Source of the DNA: Paracidovorax avenae
GTDB lineage: Bacteria; Pseudomonadota; Gammaproteobacteria; Burkholderiales; Burkholderiaceae_C
DNA: 64,000 nucleotides
Assembly: GCF_040892545.1 (NCBI RefSeq)
Contig: NZ_CP156079.1
Span: 1,426,001 to 1,490,000 of the forward strand
Direction: 5' to 3'
The notes beneath the pieces were generated by a model. The model was not told the origin of the DNA and made no database searches. It was given only the letters and a program-made list of their open reading frames with translations. The position numbers were made by a program, and so were the translations under genes. Each line of letters begins with the position of its first letter. The first letter of the stretch is position 1. Positions 11,220 to 20,287 of the stretch are shown piece by piece.

Positions 11220-11525
11220 GTGTCATCCTCCGCATCCATCTGGCTCGTGATCGTGGCGGCCCTCGTGGCCGCCAACCTGCCTTTCTGCAACCACCGCTGG
11301 CTGGTGGTCGGGCCCCGCGCGGTGCCTTCCAAGCCCCTGGCGGCGCGCCTGGGAGAGTGGCTGCTGTGCTATTTCCTGGTGGGCGGGATGGCCCTGCTGC
11401 TGGAAAAGCGTGCCGGCCAGATCGCCCCGCAGGGTTGGGAGTTCTATGCCATCACGGTCGCGCTCTTCGCGACGCTGGCCTTTCCCGGTTTCGTCTATCG
11501 CTACCTGCTGCGCCGCAGGGGCTGA
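11220..11525 (+). CDS. DUF2818 family small membrane protein
   Basis: A 101-residue protein with three hydrophobic helices (about residues 6-24, 41-58 and 72-90), ending in a basic tail (YRYLLRRRG). It matches the DUF2818 family as I know it, found directly downstream of nuoN in many betaproteobacteria, so co-transcription with complex I is likely. Its function is unknown. I chose GTG 11220, which gives VSSSASIWLVI and puts the first helix at the N-terminus; an in-frame TTG at 11205 would add five residues. Neither has a strong ribosome-binding site. Confidence 0.8.
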   Translation: MSSSASIWLVIVAALVAANLPFCNHRWLVVGPRAVPSKPLAARLGEWLLCYFLVGGMALLLEKRAGQIAPQGWEFYAITVALFATLAFPGFVYRYLLRRRG

Positions 11526-11598
11526 CGGCGGCCCGCAGGCGCCCGTGCCGTCGCCCCGCGCATGTGAACGTACACGCCACGGACTTCGTTTCATCATC

Positions 11599-12093
11599 AT
11601 GAAGGTGCTTGACCTGCATTGCGCACTCGACCATGCCTTCGAGGGATGGTTCGCATCGGAAGCGGATTTCCAGGACCAGCTCGTCCGCGGCCTGGTGGAG
11701 TGCCCCCTGTGCGGCAGCCGGGAAATCCGCAAAGTGCTCAGCGCGCCCCGCCTGAACCTGAAGTCTTCCGCCGGATCGTCCGTGGCGGTGCCCGGCACTC
11801 CCGCGCACGCGGGCCAGGCGATGCCGTCCGGCCCGTCCGCTTCCGGAGGCGACGGGCCCACGCCCCAGGCCCTGCAGGCTGCGTGGCTGCGGCTGGCGCG
11901 CCATGTGATGGCCCATACCGAAGATGTGGGAAGCCGGTTCGCCCAGGAGGCGCGCCGCATCCATGAGGGCGACGCCGAGGACCGGCCCATCCGCGGCCAG
12001 GCCAGCGTGCAGGAGACGGTGCAGCTGCTGGAGGAGGGCATCGCGGTGCTGCCGCTGCCCCTGCCGGCGGCCGCCAAGGAAACCCTGCAATAG
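11599..12093 (+). CDS. DUF1178 family protein
   Basis: A 164-residue cytoplasmic protein. The N-terminus has the DUF1178 signature: MKVLDLHCALDHAFEGWF followed by ECPLCGS (C35, C38). Together with H7/C8 this looks like a rubredoxin-style or FmdB-like zinc-binding knuckle. The C-terminal half (about 95-164) is helical and conserved in type, with EDVGSRFAQEARRIHEGD. No biochemical role is established for the family. The open frame extends upstream, but the family start matches ATG 11599. It converges with the ABC exporter on the other strand 44 bases away. Confidence 0.88.
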   Translation: MKVLDLHCALDHAFEGWFASEADFQDQLVRGLVECPLCGSREIRKVLSAPRLNLKSSAGSSVAVPGTPAHAGQAMPSGPSASGGDGPTPQALQAAWLRLARHVMAHTEDVGSRFAQEARRIHEGDAEDRPIRGQASVQETVQLLEEGIAVLPLPLPAAAKETLQ

Positions 12094-12136
12094 CCCGAGA
12101 GGCCACACCGGGGGCGGCGCCGGCCGGTCCTTCCGC

Positions 12137-13972
12137 TCAGGCCGTGAACTGGAGCGCCGCGAGGCGCGCGTACGGGCCGCCGCGCAGCATCAGCTCGGCG
12201 TGCCGTCCCTGCTCGACCACCCGTCCCTGTTCCATCACGACGATCCGGTCCGCGTTCTGGACCGTGGCCAGGCGGTGGGCGATCACCAGCGTGGTGCGGC
12301 GCCGGCCCTGCGAATGCAGCGCGGCATCCAGGGCGGCCTGCACCATGCGTTCGCTTTCGGCATCCAGCGCGCTGGTGGCTTCGTCGAGCAGCAGCAGCGG
12401 CGCGTCCTTGAGCAGGGCGCGTGCGATGGCGATGCGCTGGCGCTGCCCGCCCGAAAGGCGCACGCCGCGCTCCCCCAGGAACGTGCCGTAGCCTTCCGGC
12501 AGGGCGGCGATGAAGTCGTGGGCGAATGCGGCGCGGGCGGCAGCCTCCACCTCGGCGTCGCTGGCATCGGGCCGGCCATAGCGGATGTTCTCGCGGGCCG
12601 AGGCCGAGAAGACCACGGCGTCCTGCGGCACCACGGCGATGCGGGAGCGGAAGTCGTCCAGCGCCAGGGTGCGCAGGTCCTTCCCGTCCAGCAGGATGCG
12701 GCCGCCGTCCGGTGCCGGATCCACATCGTAGAAGCGCTGCAGCACCTGGAAGACGGTGGTCTTGCCGGCGCCGCTCGCACCCACCAGCGCCACGGTCTCG
12801 CCGGGCTGGATGTGCAGGTCGAAGTCCCGCAGCGCGGGCTGCCCTGGCCGGGAGGGATAGTGGAACCCGACATGCTCGAAATCCACGCGCAGGCCCTGGC
12901 TGCCCGCGGGCAGGGGCTCGGGGGCCGGGGGCGAGGCGATCCCGGGGCGGGACGCCAGCAGTTCCATCAGCCGCTCGGTCGCGCCGGCCGCGCGCAGCAG
13001 GTCGCCATAGACCTCGCCCAGGACCGCGACCGCGCCGGCCAGCAGCATGACGTAGATCACCGTCTCGCCGAGTTGCCCGGCCGACATGTCTCCGGCCAGC
13101 ACGGCCTGCGTGCCCCGGTACAGGCCCCACAGCAGCAATCCCGCATTGGCGACGATGATGAACGCCACCAGGGCGGCGCGCGCGCGGCTGCGGCGCACGG
13201 CGGCGTCGAAGGCGTGCGCGGTGGCGGCCTGGAAGCGCGCGCTCTCACGGGCCTCCGCCGTATGGCTCTGCACCACGGGAATCGCGTTCAGCACTTCGCC
13301 CGCGAGCGCGCTGGCGTCCGCCACGCGGTCCTGGCTGTCGCGCGACAGCCGCCGCACCCGGCGCCCGATCCAGGCCGTGGGAGCGACCACCAGCACGATG
13401 CCCAGCAGCACCACGGCCATCAGGCGCGGATGGCTCCAGACCAGCATGCCCAGCGCGCCCAGCCCCATCACCGCGTTGCGCAGGCCCATGGACAGGGAGG
13501 ATCCCACCACGGTCTGCACCAGCGTGGTGTCGGTGGTCAGGCGCGAGAGGACCTCGCCCGTCTGCGTGGTTTCGAAGAAGGCCGGGCTTTGGCGCAGCAC
13601 GTGCGCGTACACGGCGTTGCGCAGGTCGGCGGTGACCCGCTCGCCGAGCCAGCTGACCAGGTAGAAGCGCGCTGCCGAGAACACGCCCAGCGCCACGGCC
13701 ACGCCGAACAGCAGCCCGAAGTGCTCCCGCAGCGCCATGGCCTGCGCGCCACGGTCGCCGGGCAGCAGGCCGCCGTCGATCAGCGAGCGCAGGGCCACGG
13801 GAAAGGCCAGCGTGGCAGCCGCTGCCAGCACCAGGAACACCAGCGCGAGGGCAATGCGGCCCGCGTACGGCCGCAGGAAGGGGACCAGGCCCGCCAGTGC
13901 GCGCGTCGGTGGGCGCGAGGGGTTTCCCGGAGGCGTGGCGGATTGGTGGTGCGGTGCGGCGGCGGATGGCAT
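12137..13972 (-). CDS. ABC half-exporter (MsbA/ABCB type, fused permease-ATPase)
   Basis: A 611-residue exporter of the type that works as a homodimer in the inner membrane. Residues about 30-340 are the six-helix ABC transmembrane domain. The nucleotide-binding domain follows, with Walker A GASGAGKT (Lys about 404), signature LSGGQRQR (about 506) and Walker B LLLLDEATSALD (about 529). The family (MsbA and lipid or multidrug ABCB exporters) moves lipids or drugs outward, but the substrate here cannot be told from sequence. It stands alone and is transcribed away from the liv-type operon, sharing the 342-base spacer with it. Confidence 0.92.
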   Translation of the reverse strand: MPSAAAPHHQSATPPGNPSRPPTRALAGLVPFLRPYAGRIALALVFLVLAAAATLAFPVALRSLIDGGLLPGDRGAQAMALREHFGLLFGVAVALGVFSAARFYLVSWLGERVTADLRNAVYAHVLRQSPAFFETTQTGEVLSRLTTDTTLVQTVVGSSLSMGLRNAVMGLGALGMLVWSHPRLMAVVLLGIVLVVAPTAWIGRRVRRLSRDSQDRVADASALAGEVLNAIPVVQSHTAEARESARFQAATAHAFDAAVRRSRARAALVAFIIVANAGLLLWGLYRGTQAVLAGDMSAGQLGETVIYVMLLAGAVAVLGEVYGDLLRAAGATERLMELLASRPGIASPPAPEPLPAGSQGLRVDFEHVGFHYPSRPGQPALRDFDLHIQPGETVALVGASGAGKTTVFQVLQRFYDVDPAPDGGRILLDGKDLRTLALDDFRSRIAVVPQDAVVFSASARENIRYGRPDASDAEVEAAARAAFAHDFIAALPEGYGTFLGERGVRLSGGQRQRIAIARALLKDAPLLLLDEATSALDAESERMVQAALDAALHSQGRRRTTLVIAHRLATVQNADRIVVMEQGRVVEQGRHAELMLRGGPYARLAALQFTA

Positions 13973-14314
13973 GGTGACGCCAGTGTAGGGAGGTGGCGGG
14001 CTGCGGGAGGAATGCCCTTGCCGCGTCGCAAAATTGCTATCGAATGGGTAGCGTGATGTGAAGGCCCTGCAATGTCTCCCGGGCGGTCATGGCCCTGAAA
14101 GCCCGTGGGCTGCCCGAGGAGATCCCGCCCGCGCTGGGCGGCCCCGGCGGCGGGGTGGGGGGTGTTTGCTTAGGCGTTTATACATAGGCATTTGTCCCAG
14201 TTCCTGGCCTTCGGCAGGGCGGCATACGATGCACCGCAACCCTGCCCCCCGGCATGCGCCGCCGTCCCTCGCGCGGCGTGCCGGAGGGGCCCACCACGGA
14301 GCGGCTCCTGCCCC
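13973..14314. other. 342-bp divergent intergenic region with direct repeat
   Basis: Non-coding spacer between the ABC exporter (-) and the importer operon (+); it must hold both promoters. The only structure I can point to is a direct repeat TAGGCGTTT / TAGGCATTT at 14171-14179 and 14185-14193 (period 14), overlapping an AT-rich TATACATA stretch that could be a -10 region. No convincing -35 element is present at proper spacing. Degenerate inverted sequence around 14030-14055 (GCTATC ... GGTAGC) is weak. Confidence 0.5.
14171..14193 (+). promoter_or_regulatory. Tandem TAGGC(g/a)TTT repeat, possible operator
   Basis: Two 9-base direct repeats differing at one base, 14 bases apart, spanning a TATACATA sequence 120 bases upstream of the livG-like start. 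The position suits an operator or activator site over a -10 region for the importer operon. This is inference from pattern only. Confidence 0.3.
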
Positions 14315-15088
14315 ATGAGCGACGACGTCATCCTCGAAACCCGCCATCTCACCAAGGAATTCAAGGGCTTCACCGCGGTCAGCGATGTGAACCTGTCGGT
14401 GCGCCGCGGTTCCATCCATGCGTTGATCGGCCCCAATGGCGCTGGCAAGACCACCTGCTTCAACCTGCTGACCAAGTTTCTGGAGCCCACGTCCGGCACC
14501 ATCACCTTCAACGGCGCGGACATCACCCGCGAGGCGCCCGCGCAGATCGCCCGGCGCGGGGTGATCCGCTCCTTCCAGATCTCGGCCGTGTTCCCGCACC
14601 TGACGCTCACCGAGAACGTGCGGCTCGGCCTGCAGCGCCGGCTGGGCACGTCGTTCCATTTCTGGAAAAGCGAGCGCAGCCTGGCGCACCTCGACAGCCG
14701 GGCGCGCGAACTGCTCGCGGAAGTGGGCCTCGCCGACCTGGCCGACGAGGTCACCGTCAACCTGCCCTACGGCCGCAAGCGCGCGCTGGAGATCGCCACG
14801 ACGCTCGCGATGGAGCCCGAACTGATGCTGCTCGACGAGCCCACGCAGGGCATGGGCCACGAGGATGTGGACCGCGTCACGCAGCTCATCAAGAAGGTGT
14901 CGGCCGGCCGCACGATCCTCATGGTCGAGCACAACATGAAAGTCATCTCCACCATCGCGGACCGCATCACGGTGCTGCAGCGCGGGGCCGTTCTGGCCGA
15001 GGGGCCGTACGAGGAGGTCTCGCGCAACCCGCAGGTCATGGAGGCCTACATGGGCACGACCGACGGCCAGCTTCAGGGAGCCCACTGA
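14315..15088 (+). CDS. Branched-chain amino acid/amide-type ABC importer, ATPase (LivG-like)
   Basis: A 257-residue cytoplasmic ATPase of the LivG branch (HAAT family). Walker A is GPNGAGKTTCF (K45), the Q-loop region is VIRSFQISAVFPHLTLTENV, and Walker B is LMLLDEPTQGM. The signature is degenerate, PYGRKRALEIA in place of LSGGQ, as is common in LivG proteins. The C-terminus matches the LivG dimer type (VISTIADRITVLQRGAVLAEG). I chose ATG 14315 because the family starts just before ILETRHLTKEF; the upstream extension is Cys/Pro-rich and unlike the family. The stop overlaps the next start (TGATG). Confidence 0.93.
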   Translation: MSDDVILETRHLTKEFKGFTAVSDVNLSVRRGSIHALIGPNGAGKTTCFNLLTKFLEPTSGTITFNGADITREAPAQIARRGVIRSFQISAVFPHLTLTENVRLGLQRRLGTSFHFWKSERSLAHLDSRARELLAEVGLADLADEVTVNLPYGRKRALEIATTLAMEPELMLLDEPTQGMGHEDVDRVTQLIKKVSAGRTILMVEHNMKVISTIADRITVLQRGAVLAEGPYEEVSRNPQVMEAYMGTTDGQLQGAH

Positions 15089-15798
15089 TGGCCGCCCCCG
15101 CTCTCGAAATCCGCGGCCTGGAGGCCTGGTACGGCGAATCGCACGTGTTGCACGGCGTGGACATGGTCGTGCAGCCCGGCGAGGTGGTCACGCTGCTGGG
15201 CCGCAACGGCGCGGGCCGCACCTCCACGCTGCGTGCGGTGATGGGCCTGACGGGCGCGCGCAAGGGATCGGTGAAGATCAACGGACAGGAAACCATCCAG
15301 ATGCCCACGCACCGCATCGCGCACCTGGGCGTGGGCTACTGCCCCGAGGAGCGCGGCATCTTCTCCAGCCTGTCCTGCGAGGAGAACCTGCTGCTGCCGC
15401 CCGTGCTCAAGACCGGCCGCGCCGGTATGCCGCTGGACGAGATCTATGCGATGTTCCCCAACCTCGCGGAGCGCCGCCACAGCCAGGGCACGCGCCTGTC
15501 GGGCGGGGAGCAGCAGATGCTGGCCGTGGCGCGCATCCTGCGCACGGGTGCCCAGTTGCTGCTGCTCGACGAGATCTCGGAAGGGCTCGCGCCCGTGATC
15601 GTGCAGGCCCTGGCACGCATGATCACCACGTTGCGCCAGAAGGGCTACACGGTGGTGATGGTGGAGCAGAACTTCCGCTTCGCCGCGCCGCTCGCCGACC
15701 GCTTCTACGTGATGGAGCACGGCAGCATCGCCCTGCAGTTCGGCGCCGACGAACTGGAGCAGCGCATGCCCGTGCTGAACGAATTGCTGGGCGTGTGA
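15088..15798 (+). CDS. Branched-chain amino acid/amide-type ABC importer, ATPase (LivF-like, Walker A Lys to Arg)
   Basis: A 236-residue partner ATPase of the LivF branch. The signature is LSGGEQQMLAVARIL and Walker B is LLLLDEISEGLAP. The Walker A loop reads GRNGAGRTST: the catalytic Lys position (residue 44, codon CGC at 15217-15219) is Arg. That Lys contacts the beta and gamma phosphates in ABC ATPases, so this subunit may hydrolyse ATP poorly while LivG supplies activity. The gene begins inside the livG stop codon and ends 68 bases before the first binding protein. Confidence 0.93.
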   Translation: MAAPALEIRGLEAWYGESHVLHGVDMVVQPGEVVTLLGRNGAGRTSTLRAVMGLTGARKGSVKINGQETIQMPTHRIAHLGVGYCPEERGIFSSLSCEENLLLPPVLKTGRAGMPLDEIYAMFPNLAERRHSQGTRLSGGEQQMLAVARILRTGAQLLLLDEISEGLAPVIVQALARMITTLRQKGYTVVMVEQNFRFAAPLADRFYVMEHGSIALQFGADELEQRMPVLNELLGV

Positions 15799-15866
15799 GC
15801 CGCCGGCCCTGCCTGCTCCGCGCCGAACCCGACCCGAACGACCACCCAGCCTCAGGAGACGACGAC

Positions 15867-17087
15867 ATGAAGAAACACCCACGCACCACCGCGACCTTCA
15901 GAACCCTCGCCGTGGCGCTCGGCCTCGCGGGCCTGTGCGCCGCCCCGGCCGTGCAGGCGCAGGACGGCAAGGTGAAGATCGGCTTCATTACCGACATGTC
16001 GAGCCTGTATGCGGACGTGGAGGGCAAGAACGGCGCGGTGGCGATCCAGATGGCGATCGACGACTTCGGCGGCAAGGTGCTGGGCATGCCGATCGAGCTG
16101 GTCTCCGCCGACCACCAGAACAAGGCCGACATCGCGGCCAGCAAGGCGCGCGAGTGGATCGACACGCAGGGGCTGACGATGCTCTTCGGCGGCACGAACT
16201 CCGGCACCGGGCTGGCGATGGCCAAGGTGGCGCAGGAGAAGAAGCGTGTCTTCATCGTCAACGGCGCGGGCACGTCGGCGCTCACCAACGAACAGTGCAG
16301 CCCCTATACCGTGCACTACGCCTACGACACCGTGGCCCTGGCCAAGGGCACGGGCGGTGCCGTGGTGCAGCAGGGCGGCAAGGACTGGTTCTTCCTCACG
16401 GCCGACTATGCCTTCGGCGCCGCGCTGGAGGCCGACACGGCCAAGGTGGTGAAGGAAAAGGGCGGCCGCGTGCTGGGCAGCGTGAAGCATCCGCTCAATG
16501 CGTCGGACTTCTCCTCGTTCCTGCTGCAGGCGCAGAACTCCAAGGCGCAGATCCTGGGCCTGGCGAACGCGGGCGGCGACACGATCAACGCGATCAAGGC
16601 CGCGCGCGAGTTCGGCATCAACAAGAGCATGAAGATGGCGGGCCTGCTGGTGTTCCTCACCGACATCCACAGCCTTGGCCTGAAGAACACGGAAGGCCTG
16701 CTGCTCACCACCAGCTGGGACTGGAACCTCGACGACAAGACGCGCGCCTTCGGCCGCAAGTTCTTCGCCAAGACCAAGCGCATGCCCACGGACATCCAGG
16801 CGGCCGACTACTCGGCCACGATGAACTACCTCAAGGCGGTGGAGGCCGCCAAGAGCACGGACGCCGACAAGGTGATGGAAAAGCTCAAGTCCACGCCCAT
16901 CGACGACTTCTATGCCAAAGGCAGCATCCGCCCCGACGGCCGCTTCGCGCACGACATGTACCTGATGCAGGTGAAGTCGCCCGCCGAATCCAAGGAGCCA
17001 TGGGACTACTACAAGGTGGTCGCCAAGCTCCCCGCCGACCAGGTGTGGACCACCAAGGCCGAGAGCAAGTGCACGCTCTGGAAGTGA
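15867..17087 (+). CDS. Periplasmic substrate-binding protein, LivK/HAAT type (copy 1)
   Basis: A 406-residue type I periplasmic binding protein. A Sec signal peptide ends at about A31 (PAVQA, then QDGK). The mature protein starts KIGFITDMSSLYADVEGKNG, typical of HAAT-family receptors for amino acids, amides, urea or aromatic acids; the ligand is not evident. It ends ESKCTLWK. The start ATG 15867 has a GGAG ribosome site 8 bases upstream; an earlier in-frame start would put residues before the signal peptide. It is near-identical over long stretches to the next gene. Confidence 0.92.
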   Translation: MKKHPRTTATFRTLAVALGLAGLCAAPAVQAQDGKVKIGFITDMSSLYADVEGKNGAVAIQMAIDDFGGKVLGMPIELVSADHQNKADIAASKAREWIDTQGLTMLFGGTNSGTGLAMAKVAQEKKRVFIVNGAGTSALTNEQCSPYTVHYAYDTVALAKGTGGAVVQQGGKDWFFLTADYAFGAALEADTAKVVKEKGGRVLGSVKHPLNASDFSSFLLQAQNSKAQILGLANAGGDTINAIKAAREFGINKSMKMAGLLVFLTDIHSLGLKNTEGLLLTTSWDWNLDDKTRAFGRKFFAKTKRMPTDIQAADYSATMNYLKAVEAAKSTDADKVMEKLKSTPIDDFYAKGSIRPDGRFAHDMYLMQVKSPAESKEPWDYYKVVAKLPADQVWTTKAESKCTLWK

Positions 17088-17150
17088 CGCGCTGGGCCTG
17101 ACAGCCGCTTTCCCGCGATGGACGAACGACAACAGAAGGAGACAAGGACC

Positions 17151-18356
17151 ATGGCACACGGAATCACGAAACTGGCAATGGCGCTCGGCGCCGCAGGACT
17201 CTTCGCCGCCTCGGCCGCGCATGCGCAGCAGGACGCTCCGGTGAAGATCGGCTTCATCACCGACATGTCGAGCCTGTATGCCGACGTGGAAGGCAAGAAC
17301 GGCGCGGTGGCGATCCAGATGGCCATCGACGACTTCGGCGGCAAGGTGCTCGGCCGCCCGATCGAACTGCTCACGGCGGACCACCAGAACAAGGCGGACA
17401 TCGCGGCCAGCAAGGCACGCGAATGGATCGACACGCAGGGCCTGACCATGGTCTTCGGCGGTACCAACTCGGGCACGGCGCTGGCGATGGCCAAGGTGGC
17501 GCAGGAGAAGAAGCGCGTCTTCATCAACAACGGCGCGGCGACCTCGGCTCTGACCAACGAGCAGTGCAGCCCCTACACCGTGCACTACGCCTACGACACC
17601 GTGGCGCTCGCCAAGGGCACGGGCGCGGCCATCGTGGACGCGGGCGGCAAGAGCTGGTTCTTCCTCACGGCTGATTACGCGTTCGGCCATGCGCTAGAGG
17701 CCGACACCTCCCGCGTGGTGAAGGAAAAGGGCGGCACCGTGGTCGGCTCCGTGCGGCACCCGCTCAATGCGTCGGACTTCTCGTCCTTCCTGCTGCAGGC
17801 GCAGAACTCGAAGGCGCAGATCCTGGGCCTGGCGAACGCGGGCGGCGACACGATCAACTCGATCAAGGCCGCCAAGGAATTCGGCATCGGCAAGAACATG
17901 AAGCTCGCCGGCCTGCTGATCTTCTTCAGCGACATCCACAGCCTGGGCCTGAAGACCACGGAGGGCCTGCAGTTCACCACCAGCTGGTACTGGGACCTGA
18001 ACGACGAGACCCGCAAGTTCGCCGACCGCTTCATGGAGAAGACCAAGCGCCGCCCGACCGAGATCCAGGCGGCCGACTACTCGGCCACCATGAACTACCT
18101 CAAGGCCGTGGAAGCCGCCAAGAGCATCGAGGCCGACCAGGTGATGGAGGCCTGGCGCGGCATGAAGATGGACGACTTCTTCAACAGCGGCACGCTGCGC
18201 CCGGATGGCCGCTACGTGCACGACATGTACCTCATGCAGGTGAAGACGCCCGCGGAATCCAAGGGCACCTGGGACTACTACAAGCTCGTGAAGAAGCTGC
18301 CGGGCGACCAGGTCTTCGCCACCAAGGCCGAAAGCAAGTGCGCGCTCTGGAAGTGA
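17151..18356 (+). CDS. Periplasmic substrate-binding protein, LivK/HAAT type (copy 2)
   Basis: A 401-residue tandem paralogue of the preceding receptor. The signal peptide differs (MAHGITKLAMALGAAGLFAA, cleavage after about A25), but the mature domains match over long blocks, such as DMSSLYADVEGKNGAVAIQM and DFSSFLLQAQNSKAQILGLA. It ends ESKCALWK. Differences are scattered in the second lobe (for example FFSDIHSLGLKTTEGLQF against FLTDIHSLGLKNTEGLLL), so the copies may differ in ligand. ATG 17151 has AGAAGGAGAC upstream. A 46-base gap leads to livH. Confidence 0.92.
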   Translation: MAHGITKLAMALGAAGLFAASAAHAQQDAPVKIGFITDMSSLYADVEGKNGAVAIQMAIDDFGGKVLGRPIELLTADHQNKADIAASKAREWIDTQGLTMVFGGTNSGTALAMAKVAQEKKRVFINNGAATSALTNEQCSPYTVHYAYDTVALAKGTGAAIVDAGGKSWFFLTADYAFGHALEADTSRVVKEKGGTVVGSVRHPLNASDFSSFLLQAQNSKAQILGLANAGGDTINSIKAAKEFGIGKNMKLAGLLIFFSDIHSLGLKTTEGLQFTTSWYWDLNDETRKFADRFMEKTKRRPTEIQAADYSATMNYLKAVEAAKSIEADQVMEAWRGMKMDDFFNSGTLRPDGRYVHDMYLMQVKTPAESKGTWDYYKLVKKLPGDQVFATKAESKCALWK

Positions 18357-18402
18357 TCCGCATTGCCTGAGCGCCATCTATACATCCCCCTAGCCGCCTC
18401 CC

Positions 18403-19287
18403 ATGGAAATCTTCGGTGTCTCCCTGCCGGCCCTGCTGAGCCAGCTCCTGCTGGGGCTGGTCAACGGTTCGTTCTACGCCATCCTCAGCCTGGGGCTGGC
18501 GGTGATCTTCGGCCTGCTGAACGTCATCAACTTCGCGCATGGCGCGCTGTTCATGCTGGGGGCGCTGCTCACCTGGATGGCGGGTTCGTATTTCGGCATC
18601 AACTACTGGGTGATGCTGATCGCGGCGCCGCTCGTCGTCGGCCTCTTCGGCGTGGCGATCGAGCGGCTGCTGCTGCGCTGGATCTACAAGCTCGACCACC
18701 TCTACGGCCTGCTGCTCACGCTGGGGCTCACGCTGTTGATCGAAGGCGTGTTCCGCTCCATCTACGGTGTCTCGGGCCTGGGGTACGACACGCCCGAGCT
18801 GCTGGAAGGCGCCACCAACCTGGGCTTCATGATCCTGCCCAACTACCGCGCGTGGGTGGTGGTGGCGTCCATCGTGGTCTGTGTCGGCACGTGGTATGTC
18901 ATCGAGAAGACCAAGCTTGGCGCCTACCTGCGCGCCGGCACCGAGAACCCGCGCCTGGTGGAGGCCTTCGGCATCAACGTGCCGGTGATGATCACGCTCA
19001 CCTACGCCTTCGGTGCGGCGCTGGCCGCCTTCGCGGGCGTGCTGGCCGCGCCGGTGTACCAGGTCACGCCGCTCATGGGCCAGAACCTCATCATCGTGGT
19101 GTTCGCGGTGGTGGTGATCGGCGGCATGGGCTCGATCATGGGTTCCATCCTCACGGGGCTGGGCCTGGGCGTCGTCGAAGGCTTCACCAAGGTGTTCTAT
19201 CCCGAGGCATCGTCCACCGTGGTGTTCGTCATCATGGTGGTGGTGCTGCTCATCCGCCCCGCCGGCCTGTTCGGCAAGGAAAAGTGA
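18403..19287 (+). CDS. ABC importer permease, LivH-like
   Basis: A 294-residue inner-membrane permease with about eight helices. The family hallmarks are present: LVNGSFYAILSLGLAVIFGL and NVINFAHGALFMLGAL at the N-terminus, and VVIGGMGSIMGSILTGLGLG near the C-terminus, in the region that contacts the ATPase. With the LivM partner 19 bases downstream it would form the heterodimeric channel. Start ATG 18403. Confidence 0.93.
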   Translation: MEIFGVSLPALLSQLLLGLVNGSFYAILSLGLAVIFGLLNVINFAHGALFMLGALLTWMAGSYFGINYWVMLIAAPLVVGLFGVAIERLLLRWIYKLDHLYGLLLTLGLTLLIEGVFRSIYGVSGLGYDTPELLEGATNLGFMILPNYRAWVVVASIVVCVGTWYVIEKTKLGAYLRAGTENPRLVEAFGINVPVMITLTYAFGAALAAFAGVLAAPVYQVTPLMGQNLIIVVFAVVVIGGMGSIMGSILTGLGLGVVEGFTKVFYPEASSTVVFVIMVVVLLIRPAGLFGKEK

Positions 19288-19306
19288 CCAGGACGGGGCC
19301 GCGCAC

Positions 19307-20287
19307 ATGCACCACAAGAATCTCGCCACCTTCGGCTACGGCCTGCTGCTGCTGGGCCTGATCGCCGCGCCGTTCCTCGGCGCCTATCCCGTCTTCGTGA
19401 TGAAGCTGCTGTGCTTCGCACTGTTCGCTTCCGCCTTCAACCTGCTGCTGGGCTACACGGGACTGCTGTCCTTCGGCCATGCGGCCTTCCTGGGCGGCGC
19501 GGCCTACGTCACCGGCCACGCGATCAAGGTCTGGGGCCTCACGCCCGAGATCGGGCTGCTGCTGGGCACGGCCGGCGGGGCGCTGCTGGGCCTGCTGTTC
19601 GGCTGGCTGGCCATTCGCCGCCAGGGCATCTATTTCTCGATGATCACGCTGGCGCTCGCGCAGATGCTGTTCTTCGCCTGCCTTCAGGCACCGTTCACGG
19701 GCGGCGAGGACGGCCTGCAGGGCGTGCCGCGCGGCAAGCTGTTCGGCGTGCTCGACCTGTCCAGCGACGTGACGATGTACTACGTGGCACTGGCCGTGGT
19801 GGTGGCCGCCTTCCTGCTGATCGTGCGCACCATCCATTCGCCCTTCGGCCAGGTGCTCAAGGGCATCAAGGAGAACGAGCCGCGCGCCATCTCGCTGGGC
19901 TACGACACGCAGCGCTTCAAGCTGCTGGCCTTCGTGATCTCCGCCGCCATCGCGGGGCTGGCCGGCTCGCTCAAGACGCTGGTGCTGGGTTTCGCCACGC
20001 TGTCGGACGTGCACTGGACGGCCTCGGGCCAGGTGATCCTGATGACGCTCGTGGGCGGCCTGGGCACGCTGTCCGGCCCGCTGGTCGGCTCCGCCGTGGT
20101 GGTGCTGCTGGAGAACAAGATCGGCGAATTCGGCAACCTGCTCGCGTCCCTCACGGGCGTGGACTGGTTCCGCACGCTGGGCGAATCGGTGACCATCGTC
20201 ACCGGCCTGATCTTCGTGGTCTGCGTGCTGGCATTCCGCCGCGGGATCATGGGCGAGATCATCGCAAGAATTAGGAAAACCCCCTGA
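19307..20287 (+). CDS. ABC importer permease, LivM-like
   Basis: A 326-residue inner-membrane permease. The signatures FNLLLGYTGLLSFGHAAFLG and the coupling region LKGIKENEPRAISLGYDTQR are present, as is the C-terminal block TLVGGLGTLSGPLVGSAVVV. It completes the importer operon (ATPase, ATPase, receptor, receptor, permease, permease). The last codons and stop (AAAACCCCCTGA) run into the start of an intergenic repeat element, which appears to supply the stop codon and the final Thr-Pro. Confidence 0.93.
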   Translation: MHHKNLATFGYGLLLLGLIAAPFLGAYPVFVMKLLCFALFASAFNLLLGYTGLLSFGHAAFLGGAAYVTGHAIKVWGLTPEIGLLLGTAGGALLGLLFGWLAIRRQGIYFSMITLALAQMLFFACLQAPFTGGEDGLQGVPRGKLFGVLDLSSDVTMYYVALAVVVAAFLLIVRTIHSPFGQVLKGIKENEPRAISLGYDTQRFKLLAFVISAAIAGLAGSLKTLVLGFATLSDVHWTASGQVILMTLVGGLGTLSGPLVGSAVVVLLENKIGEFGNLLASLTGVDWFRTLGESVTIVTGLIFVVCVLAFRRGIMGEIIARIRKTP

